This document shows positions 42,932-51,950 of a stretch of DNA of 64,000 nucleotides, piece by piece. Made by a program: the position numbers and the translations under genes. Source of the stretch: Enterocloster bolteae (GTDB lineage Bacteria; Bacillota; Clostridia; Lachnospirales; Lachnospiraceae); the NCBI RefSeq assembly GCF_002234575.2, contig NZ_CP022464.2, positions 2,480,001-2,544,000 of the forward strand, given 5' to 3'. The notes beneath the pieces were generated by a model. It was not told the DNA's origin and did no database searches. It saw nothing but the letters and a program-made list of their open reading frames with translations. Position 1 is the first letter of the stretch; the number at the start of each line of letters is the position of its first letter.

Positions 42932-45226
42932 ATGTCCGCAGCACAGGTGGGAGAAAGGCTCTGTTTCAGGCTGAGTGAACAGGAGTATAAAGGATTCCTC
43001 AGATGGTATAAGAAAGACTTTCTGAAGGAAAAGGACCTGGGAAGGGTCCGGCCGGATTTTATGAATCTGAAGGAAGACTGCTGTATCACCATGGAGAATG
43101 AGGTGATCCGCATACAGACCGGGAATACGGATATATGGCTGCTGTATTCTGCGCTGACAGAGGTTCATAGGAAGGAAGGCCTGATTCTGTTTTTCGGGCA
43201 GAAGGAATTCTGGGCCATACCGGAGCGGGTCCTGGGAGGGGATCTGGAGGCGCAGGAATGGTTCAGATGCCTGAACACAAAATGTTTGGAGAACAGGGAT
43301 GGCCGAATTCCCATGGGGGATGTGGAGGAAGCCTGCCGCAGAAGAACCGTCCCATTCTGCTGTTACACCAGGAGCGTGGACCAGATAGCAGATGCATGCA
43401 GGGCATTGGGCCTGCCTTGGAGAAATGTGCAGAAGCTGAGGAAGGCGGCATTGTTCCCGTACCGGTATGTGGGTTTGCAGCTGCTGGCACTGGAAGAGGA
43501 CGGTATCTGTGAATATGGAGAACGGTCCGTGGTCAGACATGCCTATGGGGATTTTGAGAAGGCGGTTTATACGCCGGAATATGTTTATCTGATGAAAGGA
43601 CGGGGCGGGGCGGTCATGATTCCCGTGGAGCCGTTAGCACAAATAGGCGGCATTAAGATGCTGTTTCAGATATGCAATGAGAGAGGAAGCGGGAAGCCTC
43701 TGAGCCTGAAGCAAAAAAAGGTACATGTGCCGGCAGGAAAATGGGGGACAGGCAGAAGGTTACTGGCAGCGGCCGCAGCGGCGGCGGCATTGGGACTGGC
43801 GGCGTGGGGAGCAGGGAGTGGTGAAAGCACAGGAACAACGGGAAGCACAGGAACAGCGGGAAGTACAGGAACAACGGGAGGCACAGGAACAACGGGAAGC
43901 ACAGAGACAGCGGAGGGCAGCGTACAGGCCCGGATGGCAATGGCAGAGGTGTCTGAAGAGGGAACGGCGGATTCGGGGGAAAACGCAAGTCAGACAGCGG
44001 AACATGGAAATAAAGCAGCAGACAAAATACAGGACGGTATTATGATTACTGTTCCCGATGATACGGTTTTTGACCAGGTGGGGTCAGACGGAACCTATGT
44101 ATCATCCTCCCTTTATTATAAAATCCGGCTTCCGCAGGAGGAGTGGACCCAGCAGGGAAACCGTGATTTCGGGGACGTCCTGGTCTCGGAATGGGGGAGT
44201 ATTCTGGTCCGGGGATACAGGGAGCAGCCGCAGTTTTTTGCAATAGCGGGAATAGATACCCCCAGGACAAAGGCGGATTACATCCGAAGGATGGAGAGCG
44301 GAGCAGCTGTTAAGGACGATTCCATGCCGGAGGTGCTGGAGTATACATACAGAAGGGTGAAGGGAGACGAGATTGTCCAAAAGGAGATACGGTATAAGGC
44401 CGAGGAGAATACAGGACAGATATACGGTGGGGGTGAATACGGGGAAGGGGCATACCGATATAGCGTAGAGCTCAGTGTGCTGGGACCGGAGTATTTTTAC
44501 ACGGTAACGGTACGTCTCAGGGAAGAAACGCCGGAATCCATAGGAGAAGCCAGGCGGGCTCTTGATTCCTTCCGGATTTTGGATACGTCTGCGGGTATCT
44601 GCAAAAAGATGGAGGACGAGGTATTTCACGGCTATTACGGCAAAAACTATGTTATGACAAACTGTCTGGTCCTTCTGGAGGAGGACTTAAGCCCGGAGGA
44701 AATCGGTGACTGCCTGGAGTTGGTGAAGAAGATTGACACAGGCTTTTTTGGGGTAAAAAGCGGGGATGCGCTGGCGGCCCGGACAAAGGACAGCCCCTGG
44801 CTGGGCATAGACAGCCAGAGTCTCCAGGAAAACTGCACCATGGAGAATGCCAGGAAGGTGTCAAAAATATTCAAGTCGGATGTCATTCTCTATGACGAAT
44901 TTGACGGAGATCTGCTGATGGTTGCCTACAGCGACAAACATCAAAAGCATGTGTACCAGAGGGCGACATCATTTAATAAGGAAATCCTGGAATCAGAGTT
45001 TGGATGTTACGGAAAAGAGCAGGAGTTTCCTGAGGACATACTTAAATATACGGACCTGACCAGAGAAGAGGCGGAGGCCATATGGACAGACCCGGACGCT
45101 GTATTCCAAATGGACAAATGGTATGAAATCACCAGCCATATGACGAAGATGCCTGTTCCGGAAGAATTCATCGGCATAAGGGACTATAAAGAGTTTAAGG
45201 ATGGCTTTGAAATCATCCGCAGATAA
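42932..45226 (+). CDS. YcxB-like membrane protein with extracytoplasmic domain
   Basis: A 764-residue protein of unknown function. Residues about 8-110 resemble a YcxB-like C-terminal domain (LLYSALTEVHRKEGLILFFGQKEFWAIP split) and residues about 130-250 seem a second related unit. One poly-Ala membrane helix lies at about 276-296 (LLAAAAAAAALGLAAWGAG), then five GSTGTT-type hexapeptide repeats, then a 430-residue domain with no family I recognise, probably outside the cell. The ATG used follows TAGGAGAGG; a TTG 23 codons upstream is in frame but weaker. It lies between sigE and the NYN gene. Confidence 0.7.
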   Translation: MSAAQVGERLCFRLSEQEYKGFLRWYKKDFLKEKDLGRVRPDFMNLKEDCCITMENEVIRIQTGNTDIWLLYSALTEVHRKEGLILFFGQKEFWAIPERVLGGDLEAQEWFRCLNTKCLENRDGRIPMGDVEEACRRRTVPFCCYTRSVDQIADACRALGLPWRNVQKLRKAALFPYRYVGLQLLALEEDGICEYGERSVVRHAYGDFEKAVYTPEYVYLMKGRGGAVMIPVEPLAQIGGIKMLFQICNERGSGKPLSLKQKKVHVPAGKWGTGRRLLAAAAAAAALGLAAWGAGSGESTGTTGSTGTAGSTGTTGGTGTTGSTETAEGSVQARMAMAEVSEEGTADSGENASQTAEHGNKAADKIQDGIMITVPDDTVFDQVGSDGTYVSSSLYYKIRLPQEEWTQQGNRDFGDVLVSEWGSILVRGYREQPQFFAIAGIDTPRTKADYIRRMESGAAVKDDSMPEVLEYTYRRVKGDEIVQKEIRYKAEENTGQIYGGGEYGEGAYRYSVELSVLGPEYFYTVTVRLREETPESIGEARRALDSFRILDTSAGICKKMEDEVFHGYYGKNYVMTNCLVLLEEDLSPEEIGDCLELVKKIDTGFFGVKSGDALAARTKDSPWLGIDSQSLQENCTMENARKVSKIFKSDVILYDEFDGDLLMVAYSDKHQKHVYQRATSFNKEILESEFGCYGKEQEFPEDILKYTDLTREEAEAIWTDPDAVFQMDKWYEITSHMTKMPVPEEFIGIRDYKEFKDGFEIIRR
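43823..43912 (+). repeat. 18-bp coding tandem repeat, five copies
   Basis: Units like GGAAGCACAGGAACAACG encode GSTGTT/GSTGTA hexapeptides directly after the membrane helix of the YcxB-like protein, a flexible Gly/Ser/Thr spacer. Confidence 0.9.
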
Positions 45227-45259
45227 CAGGAGAGGCAGAAAAGAGAGTAAAACAGGAAT

Positions 45260-45310
45260 GCCCGGAAAAGGCCGCATCCACAGGCTGGATGTCCCTTTCC
45301 GGGCGTTTCT
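45260..45310. terminator. Bidirectional terminator
   Basis: GCCCGGAAA pairs with TTTCCGGGC, with an inner ATCCA/TGGAT hairpin. It serves the two convergent genes on either side and is followed by T-rich sequence on the plus strand. Confidence 0.7.
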
Positions 45311-45317
45311 GTTGTTG

Positions 45318-46244
45318 TTATTTGAGCTGAACCATGTTATCCCTGATGCGGAATGTACCGAAGCTGCGGATAAAGCTGGAAATGCGGCTGAAACCATACT
45401 GCTTCACGTCAAAGGAAGGGTATGTCTTTTTCAGCTCATCGTGTATGATGCTCAGATTATCCACATGTCCGTTATATCCCTTGATGATGCGGATGATTTC
45501 CTTTTCAATCTCAGTCTTGGAGATGCTGGCGCTCTTTTCCTGGACAAAATAACCGCCGTGGAGCTTGACCACCTGAAAGTCGTTGTTGTTCAGGCTTTCC
45601 AAAAAGGTGGAGAGCTTGGAGTAGCCGTAGTTCCTGACATCAAAATCTGAAAAGCGCTTTGTAAGGAAGTTACCCACCTTTGCAAGGATAATGGGCTGGT
45701 TCTGGCTGTTATTTTCAATGAGGAGCTTGGTGATGGCCTTCTGGATTTCATCTATGTTGGTAATGGTCTTCTGGTTTTCGATGACCGATGTCTCCGGTGC
45801 ATCGTCAGAGGATATGATCTCCAGCAATTTAAACGTATCGCAGGCTGCACGGAAGGGCTTGGGGGTTTTCTGCTCCCCAATTCCCATGACAAACATCCCT
45901 GCCTCCCTCAGGCGCTGGGCCAGCTTGGTAAAATCCGAATCGCTGGAAACCAGGCAGAAACCATCTACATTTCCGGAATATAGGATGTCCATTGCATCAA
46001 TAATCATGGCTGAATCAGTGGCGTTCTTTCCGGTGGTGTAGCTGTACTGCTGGATGGGATTTACGGACCAGTCCAGAAGCACATTCTTCCAGCTGCGCTT
46101 TTCGTTATCTGTCCAGTCGCCGTAAATGCGTTTGTAGGTGGCGATTCCCACATCCGAAACTTCGTCCAAAATGTATTTGATATACTTGGGGGAGACATTG
46201 TCTGCATCAATCAATACTGCAAATCTGCGTTCATTTTGTTCCAT
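45318..46244 (-). CDS. NYN domain protein with two OST-HTH/LOTUS domains
   Basis: A 308-residue protein. Residues 1-150 are a NYN/LabA-type PIN-like nuclease domain; acidic residues in AVLIDADNVSPKYIK and CLVSSDSDFTKLAQRL are the usual metal-binding set, with GKNATDSAMIIDAMD between. Two LOTUS-like winged helices follow, at about 160-230 (VGNFLTKRFSDFDVRNYGY) and 245-308 (LKKTYPSFDVKQYGFSRI). Bacterial LOTUS domains bind structured RNA, so an RNA-directed nuclease is likely. The ribosome site is weak (AAAGTGA); a GTG four codons upstream is an alternative start. Confidence 0.9.
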   Translation of the reverse strand: MEQNERRFAVLIDADNVSPKYIKYILDEVSDVGIATYKRIYGDWTDNEKRSWKNVLLDWSVNPIQQYSYTTGKNATDSAMIIDAMDILYSGNVDGFCLVSSDSDFTKLAQRLREAGMFVMGIGEQKTPKPFRAACDTFKLLEIISSDDAPETSVIENQKTITNIDEIQKAITKLLIENNSQNQPIILAKVGNFLTKRFSDFDVRNYGYSKLSTFLESLNNNDFQVVKLHGGYFVQEKSASISKTEIEKEIIRIIKGYNGHVDNLSIIHDELKKTYPSFDVKQYGFSRISSFIRSFGTFRIRDNMVQLK

Positions 46245-46328
46245 AGATATGTTCACTTTCTGTTGGCATATGTTTCAAACAAGCACTAACATGAATAGTT
46301 TAACACATCTGCTGAAAGGCTTCAAGGG

Positions 46329-47105
46329 TCAGCTTAAATAGGACTTCATACTTTTCAGCGCATTTTTTTCAAGGCGGCTCACCTGGGCCTGGCTGATATG
46401 GATTTCCTGGGCAACCTCGGTCTGGGTTTTTCCTTCAAAGAAACGCATGTCAATGATATGGCGCTCCCGCTCCGGCAGCCGCTTCATGGCCTCCACCAGA
46501 GATAAATCCTCCACCCAGTTTTCCTCCAGGTTCTTTTTGTCACTAATTTGGTCCATCACAAAAAGAGGGTCCCCGCCATCCGTATAAACCGGCTCATACA
46601 GGCTGACAGGAGTCTGTATGGCATCCAGTGCATAGGTGATGTCTTCCTTTGAAACACCTATTTCCTGTGCGATTTCCATGAGAGTGGGTTCCTTGGAATT
46701 GGTTCTGGTAAGCTGCTCCCTGGCATAGAGGGCCTTATAGGCAGTATCCCTCAGGGAACGGCTGACCCGGATGGAATTATTGTCCCTCAGATATCTGCGC
46801 ACTTCTCCCAGTATCATAGGCACTGCATAAGTGGAAAATTTGACATTCTGAGTGATGTCAAAATTGTCGATGGCCTTGATTAGGCCGATGCATCCAATCT
46901 GGAACAGGTCGTCGATGTTTTCCTGGCTGTTTGAAAAGCGCTGGATTACGCTGAGTACCAGGCGCAGGTTCCCTTTGATATACTGCTCCCTGGCCTCCTT
47001 GTCACCGTCCAGTATTCTTTGAAACAGTTCCTCTTTCTCTTCATTGCTCAGTAAAGGCAGTTTGGCGGTATTGACTCCGCATATCTCAACTTTGTAGCCC
47101 GACAT
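46329..47105 (-). CDS. sigG: RNA polymerase sporulation sigma factor SigG
   Basis: A 258-residue forespore-specific sigma factor. It starts MSGYKVEICGVNTAKLPLLS, highly typical of SigG, and carries region 2 (IDDLFQIGCIGLIKAIDNFD), region 3 (TLMEIAQEIGVSKEDITYAL) and region 4 (EVAQEIHISQAQVSRLEKNAL). GGAGG lies about 8 bases before the ATG; a longer in-frame ORF upstream is not the gene. It stands alone in reverse orientation to sigE, from which it is separated by two unrelated genes. Confidence 0.96.
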   Translation of the reverse strand: MSGYKVEICGVNTAKLPLLSNEEKEELFQRILDGDKEAREQYIKGNLRLVLSVIQRFSNSQENIDDLFQIGCIGLIKAIDNFDITQNVKFSTYAVPMILGEVRRYLRDNNSIRVSRSLRDTAYKALYAREQLTRTNSKEPTLMEIAQEIGVSKEDITYALDAIQTPVSLYEPVYTDGGDPLFVMDQISDKKNLEENWVEDLSLVEAMKRLPERERHIIDMRFFEGKTQTEVAQEIHISQAQVSRLEKNALKSMKSYLS

Positions 47106-47133
47106 AATCCTTACCTCCGTTATAATGCCATAC

Positions 47134-47158
47134 GCCCTGACATGAAAAAATTCAGGGC
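47134..47158 (-). other. Hairpin upstream of sigG
   Basis: A 7-bp perfect stem GCCCTGA/TCAGGGC with an 11-base loop containing a T-run (minus strand) lies about 30-55 bases before the sigG start. It could fall in the leader RNA or within the promoter. Confidence 0.55.
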
Positions 47159-47553
47159 TGTACTGGATGAATCTGCTATAACGAAATGATGTACGGATTC
47201 CAGCTGTTTTATACGGTTTGGGGGGAGAAAAAGATTTCCATTTTTTTCTGGTTTGTGTGGAATGCAGGGAAATGCGGACACACATATTATAAAAAAATGA
47301 ATAAAATAACGTAAAAATAAAAAAAGTGACCAATTACAGCTTGAAATAACGCTTTACGTAACGCTTTGTATGCTATTATGTAACTATAGTGAAGGAAAAT
47401 GGCTTCTGGTTACAATTCAAAATACATAAATAATTTATAAAAAACATGAAAATGTAACCAAAGTGTAATCATTTATGATATGATATTGTTAAGATGAATC
47501 GTGAAGCAGCTGCACCTGATTGGCAGGGGAGTTTATGAAAAAGGAGAACTATT
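47159..47553. other. Divergent regulatory region, no gene
   Basis: AT-rich region between sigG and the surface protein gene. AACGCTTT occurs twice 12 bases apart (around 47348-47367), and several TGTAACTA/TGTAACCA elements occur. No clear sigma-A pair at 17-base spacing is visible, so promoters are not assigned. Confidence 0.5.
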
Positions 47554-50500
47554 ATGGAAAGACGGAGAAGTTCCGGTACAATAACGAAATCCATGTATTA
47601 CAGCCAGAAAAGGATTCTGGCATTTTTGCTGACAGCAGCCATGGTTTTCACGAATTTGGGCACCGGTCTGAATGTATCCTATGCCGGTACGGCGGACCAG
47701 GTTACGTTCCAGATGAAAGGCGCGGATTTGGTAGCTGCCGTGGAGGAGGCCATTGAAAGCGGCCATGAGATAACGGCAGATGATTTAGGCTTTACCAATG
47801 GCAGGACGGCAGAATTTGAAAAGGTATTTTTCGGTACGAAGGGTGCCGTGTATGAGGTATATCCGGAGATGGAAGGAAGCAGCATGGAAGCGGAGCTGCG
47901 TGTATTTGTGCGCCTTCCGGAGGATGCCGGCGATATGTATATGGTAACCGGGGACGAGGAAATCATCCTGCTTTATGTGAATAACGGGGAGGAGACCATC
48001 AGCTGCACCACGGAAATCACACGGATGGATGACGGTGTAGAAAAGGTCAAAAAGACAAAGCGCGTCACCATCAGGAGTTATGAGGATGCATTTGGCGATG
48101 AGGAAGTAGATATCATATCAAAGCCAGCCCAGGAGGAGACAGAAGCCTCCGAATCTGAGACATCGGTTGAAAGCGGCGCCGACGGCACCGGGGAGTCAAC
48201 TCTGCCGGAGGAAAGCGCAGATGGCAGCGGAAGCGGCGAAAACAGTGGAAACAGCGGCCAAGATGCCAGCGAAAACAGCAGTGAAAGCAGCGGCGAAAAC
48301 CAGGAAGAAATATCACGGCCTGAGGACGGGTCTCTTGGTTCGGCCGGCAATACAGACCACGGTTCAGACGGCAATGCAGATCACAGTACAGCTGATACAG
48401 AAGCCGTGCCGCCGGACGATGCTCAGGGAACAGATACTGAGAAAGACAATGCTGCCGATACAAAGGCAGAGGTACCGGAAAAGAACAGCGGGTCTGGTTC
48501 TGATGAGAAGCCGGAAAAGGATATTGCGGACCAGGATAAGGACACCCAGAAGCAGGAGGACAGGGAAGAAAAGTCAAATAAGGATGAGGATAAGAAAGAA
48601 GAGGGCGCTGTGCCGGCAGCTGCCATTTCCCGTCATGATGCCCCGGTTGTATCTGAGAAAGAGGAGGGCAGTCCGGCAGATTCCGCCGATGTAAAGGAAA
48701 ACGTGCCGGAGAAGGAAGAAGCCTCCAATGAGAAGGAGACTGAGCCCAGGGAGAAAGAGGAGCATAAGGAAGTAAAGGAGACAGAAGAAGCAGCTGAGAC
48801 AGGGAAAGAAAAAGAGACAGAGACGGTAAAAGAAACAGAGAAGCCTTCTGCGGAAGAGACCAGGGAACCGGCTGCCCCAACAACGGAAGTGAATGTGCCG
48901 GATACAGACGAAGTGCAGACTACAAAAGCGGATGATGAGGGAAGCGCACCTGAGAGTACGCAGGCAGCGGACAGCACGGCCGGAAGCAGCGAGCCATCTT
49001 TCGATTCAGCGGAAACATCAACAGCACCGTCCGCAGATGCCTCACTTCCTTCAGAGTCAGAGCAGGAGACCGCTCCGGAACCTGTGCCGGAGGATGATAC
49101 TAAGAAGGCCAGCACCTCTGATTTGGCTGGCATGGGGTATTGTTCCACAGCCAAGGTTTACACCACAAGCCTGAACCAGTTAAAGGCATTGGAGGATTTT
49201 GACGGTTATAAGGTGACATACACCAGTTTCCCTGAGGCCAGTGCCCGGATTATGGAGGGGACAAGAGGCGTGAAGGAAGGCGAAAGCCTGACCTTTGGCG
49301 TCAAGACCCAGTTGGGATATACAATTGACAATGTGACTGCCAATGATGAGGATTTGGAAGCAGACTCGGTTACGGATGAGCTGGACGGATCACAGACAGC
49401 ATGGTATACCATATCCGAGGTTTATGAGGAGCAGAACATACAGGTATACACCCTGGAGACATTGGAACATCCTGCTTTTGACAAGTCAGTGGAGGTCAAT
49501 GGGGTTACAATCAGGATAACTGCTCCCGAAGGAGTGCTGCCTGCCGACACGCAGATACAGGCAGAGGAGATAACAGAGCAGGTGGAATCAGCGCTGACGG
49601 AAAAAGTGGATGCTGAGTCTGATGACGGAACAGTGGTCAGCACCATCATTGCATATGACATCAACCTTATGTATGACGGCGTGAAATTAGATAACAGCTG
49701 GGCCGAGGACGGCAGCAATCTTGTTACGGTATCCTTTAGCGGAGAGCGGATTGAGAAGGCCAGCATGGAGGCGGACCAGATTGAAATTCTCCATCTGGAG
49801 ACGCCTACCCAGGAGGTCCAGGCCGTATCTGCAAAGGCGGAGCTGGAAGGCAGCGGGGAAACAGAAGCCGTAGCCCAGGTGCCTGTGCTGGATGGCATTT
49901 CAGCAGACGATATTGCGGTTGACAGCGAGGGACGCCAGGAACTGGATGTGAGCGGAAGCGCGTCCGTTGGACAGATTCATTTCCAGACTGACCATTTCTC
50001 GGCATTTACGGCTATATTTAAGACCTCACCTTATCTGGTGATTGCCAATGAATTGCAGGAAGGCAGTGAAGGTGCTGAAAAAGTCGAATACACCTATAAA
50101 GTCAGCATCACAGACAGCAGGAAGAATAAGAATGAGAAGCTCTATCTGCTGACAGGAGATGGTGGGGCTGAGGAATATAATACAACCGCTGTAACAGAAG
50201 GCGACACCAATACCTATACCTTCAATCTAAAACCCAACGGAAAGATGAAGATAGGGAATGTAGGGCCGTCAGCTGAATACAGGGTAGTCCAGACGATAGA
50301 GGATACTTATAACGAGTTTAGAGGGGTAACGGAAACAGCTAGAACAAAAATTGATTGGATTGAAACAGACATTGACCTCGGCACGGAGGGAGAGGGAGAA
50401 AGCTTCCCCTATGGTTATGGTTCTAACAATCAATATGGTTCGCTGATGGAGCGGGCCGCCGTATTAATGAGAGCATATACAAAGTGCAGGGAATACGATG

Positions 50501-51627
50501 AGACTCCGGGGAGAAAAGACCGGTTTGAGCAACGGCGGGCTTTATTGGGAATTTCGAATAATAACGTAACCAATGATAGCATTATAGCGAAGCTGTTAGA
50601 AGACCATTATGGTACTTCTAAGTGGCCTTTGGCATCGGAAGAAGGATTTGGCGATTTGGCCGGCATCGTAAGTGAAAGACTGGAAAAAGACAATGTCCCA
50701 AATAACAAGCGGCCAAAGAATTTATACCTGCATATATACTTCAGAACAGTAGACAGCACAGAAAATATGGAAATCATACCATATTTAACGGGAAGTGACG
50801 CTTTGAAGGACTGGAATGCGTACGCGGCCTTTGACAGCCAGGAGGGTATGTGGTACCAGTATTTAAAAGCATATCCAGTTAGCACAACCTATATGATTTC
50901 CAGTCTGCATGCAGGAGGGAATGTGAATACCCCTAAAACCATGCATATGCTGATGGAAGAAGACAGCGGCAACTGGCATGCAATGTGCCCGGGAGAAGTA
51001 CCGGATATAGGAGATCCGATTATGCAGCCGGCTGTGGACGGTGTCATTTCCAAATTTGGCACCGCATATCAAATAGAGTATACATTTAAAAATTATTACT
51101 ATAATAGTACTTCCGCAGGTGACGGCTCCACAGACACTGGTTCCACAGACAATGATTCCTCAGGAAATGATTCCTCAGAAAAACCAGATAACGATTCAAA
51201 CAACGGTAATGGAAATGAATCGGGCGGAGTGTCCGGGAACGACACAGCGGATACAGATACCCCAGGTTCATCCGCCGGCGGCACAACGAATACGTCCCAA
51301 GGCTCTGAGGGTTCCGGCAGTTCAGGCGGAGGAACCACCACAACGTCCGGCGGCACAGGCAGATATCAGGGGACTGATGCCCAGAGCGGTCCAGGCGCGC
51401 AGCAGAATGTGATTGAATCCTCACAGGTTCCCCTTGCATCCCTTCCAGCGGATGCATCGGCAGCATTCAGCCAGTCAATGGCCATCATAGACGATGGGGA
51501 GATACCGTTAGCTGCCATACCGAAGACAGGTGACAGGGGAAGCAGTGCCCATGAGTTATCGTTCATTCTTTCGGGGATGCTGATGGCCGTATATTTGGTC
51601 CTTGGAAAGAAAAAGAAGGAATCCTAA
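47554..51627 (+). CDS. Large LPXTG-like cell-surface protein
   Basis: A 1357-residue secreted, wall-anchored protein. A long basic N terminus and hydrophobic stretch (KRILAFLLTAAMVFTNLG) form the signal peptide, probably cut near SYAGT. Residues about 190-520 are extremely rich in Glu, Ser, Lys, Asp and Thr and should be disordered. Residues about 530-1180 appear folded in several beta-type domains without a family I recognise. A Ser/Gly/Thr-rich stalk of about 120 residues precedes the sorting signal IPKTGD, a helix and the tail KKKKES. It is a likely adhesin. The ribosome site is AAGGAG. Confidence 0.82.
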   Translation: MERRRSSGTITKSMYYSQKRILAFLLTAAMVFTNLGTGLNVSYAGTADQVTFQMKGADLVAAVEEAIESGHEITADDLGFTNGRTAEFEKVFFGTKGAVYEVYPEMEGSSMEAELRVFVRLPEDAGDMYMVTGDEEIILLYVNNGEETISCTTEITRMDDGVEKVKKTKRVTIRSYEDAFGDEEVDIISKPAQEETEASESETSVESGADGTGESTLPEESADGSGSGENSGNSGQDASENSSESSGENQEEISRPEDGSLGSAGNTDHGSDGNADHSTADTEAVPPDDAQGTDTEKDNAADTKAEVPEKNSGSGSDEKPEKDIADQDKDTQKQEDREEKSNKDEDKKEEGAVPAAAISRHDAPVVSEKEEGSPADSADVKENVPEKEEASNEKETEPREKEEHKEVKETEEAAETGKEKETETVKETEKPSAEETREPAAPTTEVNVPDTDEVQTTKADDEGSAPESTQAADSTAGSSEPSFDSAETSTAPSADASLPSESEQETAPEPVPEDDTKKASTSDLAGMGYCSTAKVYTTSLNQLKALEDFDGYKVTYTSFPEASARIMEGTRGVKEGESLTFGVKTQLGYTIDNVTANDEDLEADSVTDELDGSQTAWYTISEVYEEQNIQVYTLETLEHPAFDKSVEVNGVTIRITAPEGVLPADTQIQAEEITEQVESALTEKVDAESDDGTVVSTIIAYDINLMYDGVKLDNSWAEDGSNLVTVSFSGERIEKASMEADQIEILHLETPTQEVQAVSAKAELEGSGETEAVAQVPVLDGISADDIAVDSEGRQELDVSGSASVGQIHFQTDHFSAFTAIFKTSPYLVIANELQEGSEGAEKVEYTYKVSITDSRKNKNEKLYLLTGDGGAEEYNTTAVTEGDTNTYTFNLKPNGKMKIGNVGPSAEYRVVQTIEDTYNEFRGVTETARTKIDWIETDIDLGTEGEGESFPYGYGSNNQYGSLMERAAVLMRAYTKCREYDETPGRKDRFEQRRALLGISNNNVTNDSIIAKLLEDHYGTSKWPLASEEGFGDLAGIVSERLEKDNVPNNKRPKNLYLHIYFRTVDSTENMEIIPYLTGSDALKDWNAYAAFDSQEGMWYQYLKAYPVSTTYMISSLHAGGNVNTPKTMHMLMEEDSGNWHAMCPGEVPDIGDPIMQPAVDGVISKFGTAYQIEYTFKNYYYNSTSAGDGSTDTGSTDNDSSGNDSSEKPDNDSNNGNGNESGGVSGNDTADTDTPGSSAGGTTNTSQGSEGSGSSGGGTTTTSGGTGRYQGTDAQSGPGAQQNVIESSQVPLASLPADASAAFSQSMAIIDDGEIPLAAIPKTGDRGSSAHELSFILSGMLMAVYLVLGKKKKES

Positions 51628-51658
51628 AATTGCAACGGAAAATTGAGAAAATTATATA

Positions 51659-51735
51659 AGGACGCTGTCTTATGATGGAGTTTCAGGCTCAGATTTCATG
51701 CCTGAATCACACATCATAGGACAGCGTCCTTTGCT
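51659..51735 (+). terminator. Long terminator hairpin after surface protein gene
   Basis: AGGACGCTGTCTTATGATG pairs with its complement at 18 of 19 positions, with an inner TTCAGGC/GCCTGAA hairpin, then TTTGCTGTTT. Confidence 0.8.
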
Positions 51736-51773
51736 GTTTATGGATATGAAGTTCCCGTGCAGGTCATATGATG

Positions 51774-51920
51774 TCATCTATCCATGGTCACAAGGGTCCA
51801 GCGGTTATTCTGACGCATGATGAAACATGGTTTATTTACTCGGTATCTGTAATAGGCTTCCGCCAGTGTCTGGATAATCCTGTATTTCATTATGGTGGTA
51901 CAGATTGGATAGATCGTCAT
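51774..51920 (-). CDS. Small hypothetical protein, 48 residues
   Basis: An ORF too short for most gene calls, reading MTIYPICTTIMKYRIIQTLA and ending in WTLVTMDR. AAAGGAG lies about 12 bases upstream, which is long. It starts 30 bases after the histidine kinase stop on the same strand, so it could be the third gene of that operon. It is basic, with one possible amphipathic helix. No family is recognised; coding status is uncertain. Confidence 0.4.
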   Translation of the reverse strand: MTIYPICTTIMKYRIIQTLAEAYYRYRVNKPCFIMRQNNRWTLVTMDR

Positions 51921-51950
51921 ATTATGTAAGTGCTCCTTTCAAGGGTGATA

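Noticed and set aside
46329..47333. Long form of sigG starting at 47333
   Set aside because: The first 76 codons cross the leader hairpin and lack SigG similarity; the ATG at 47105 has GGAGG and the standard SigG N terminus.
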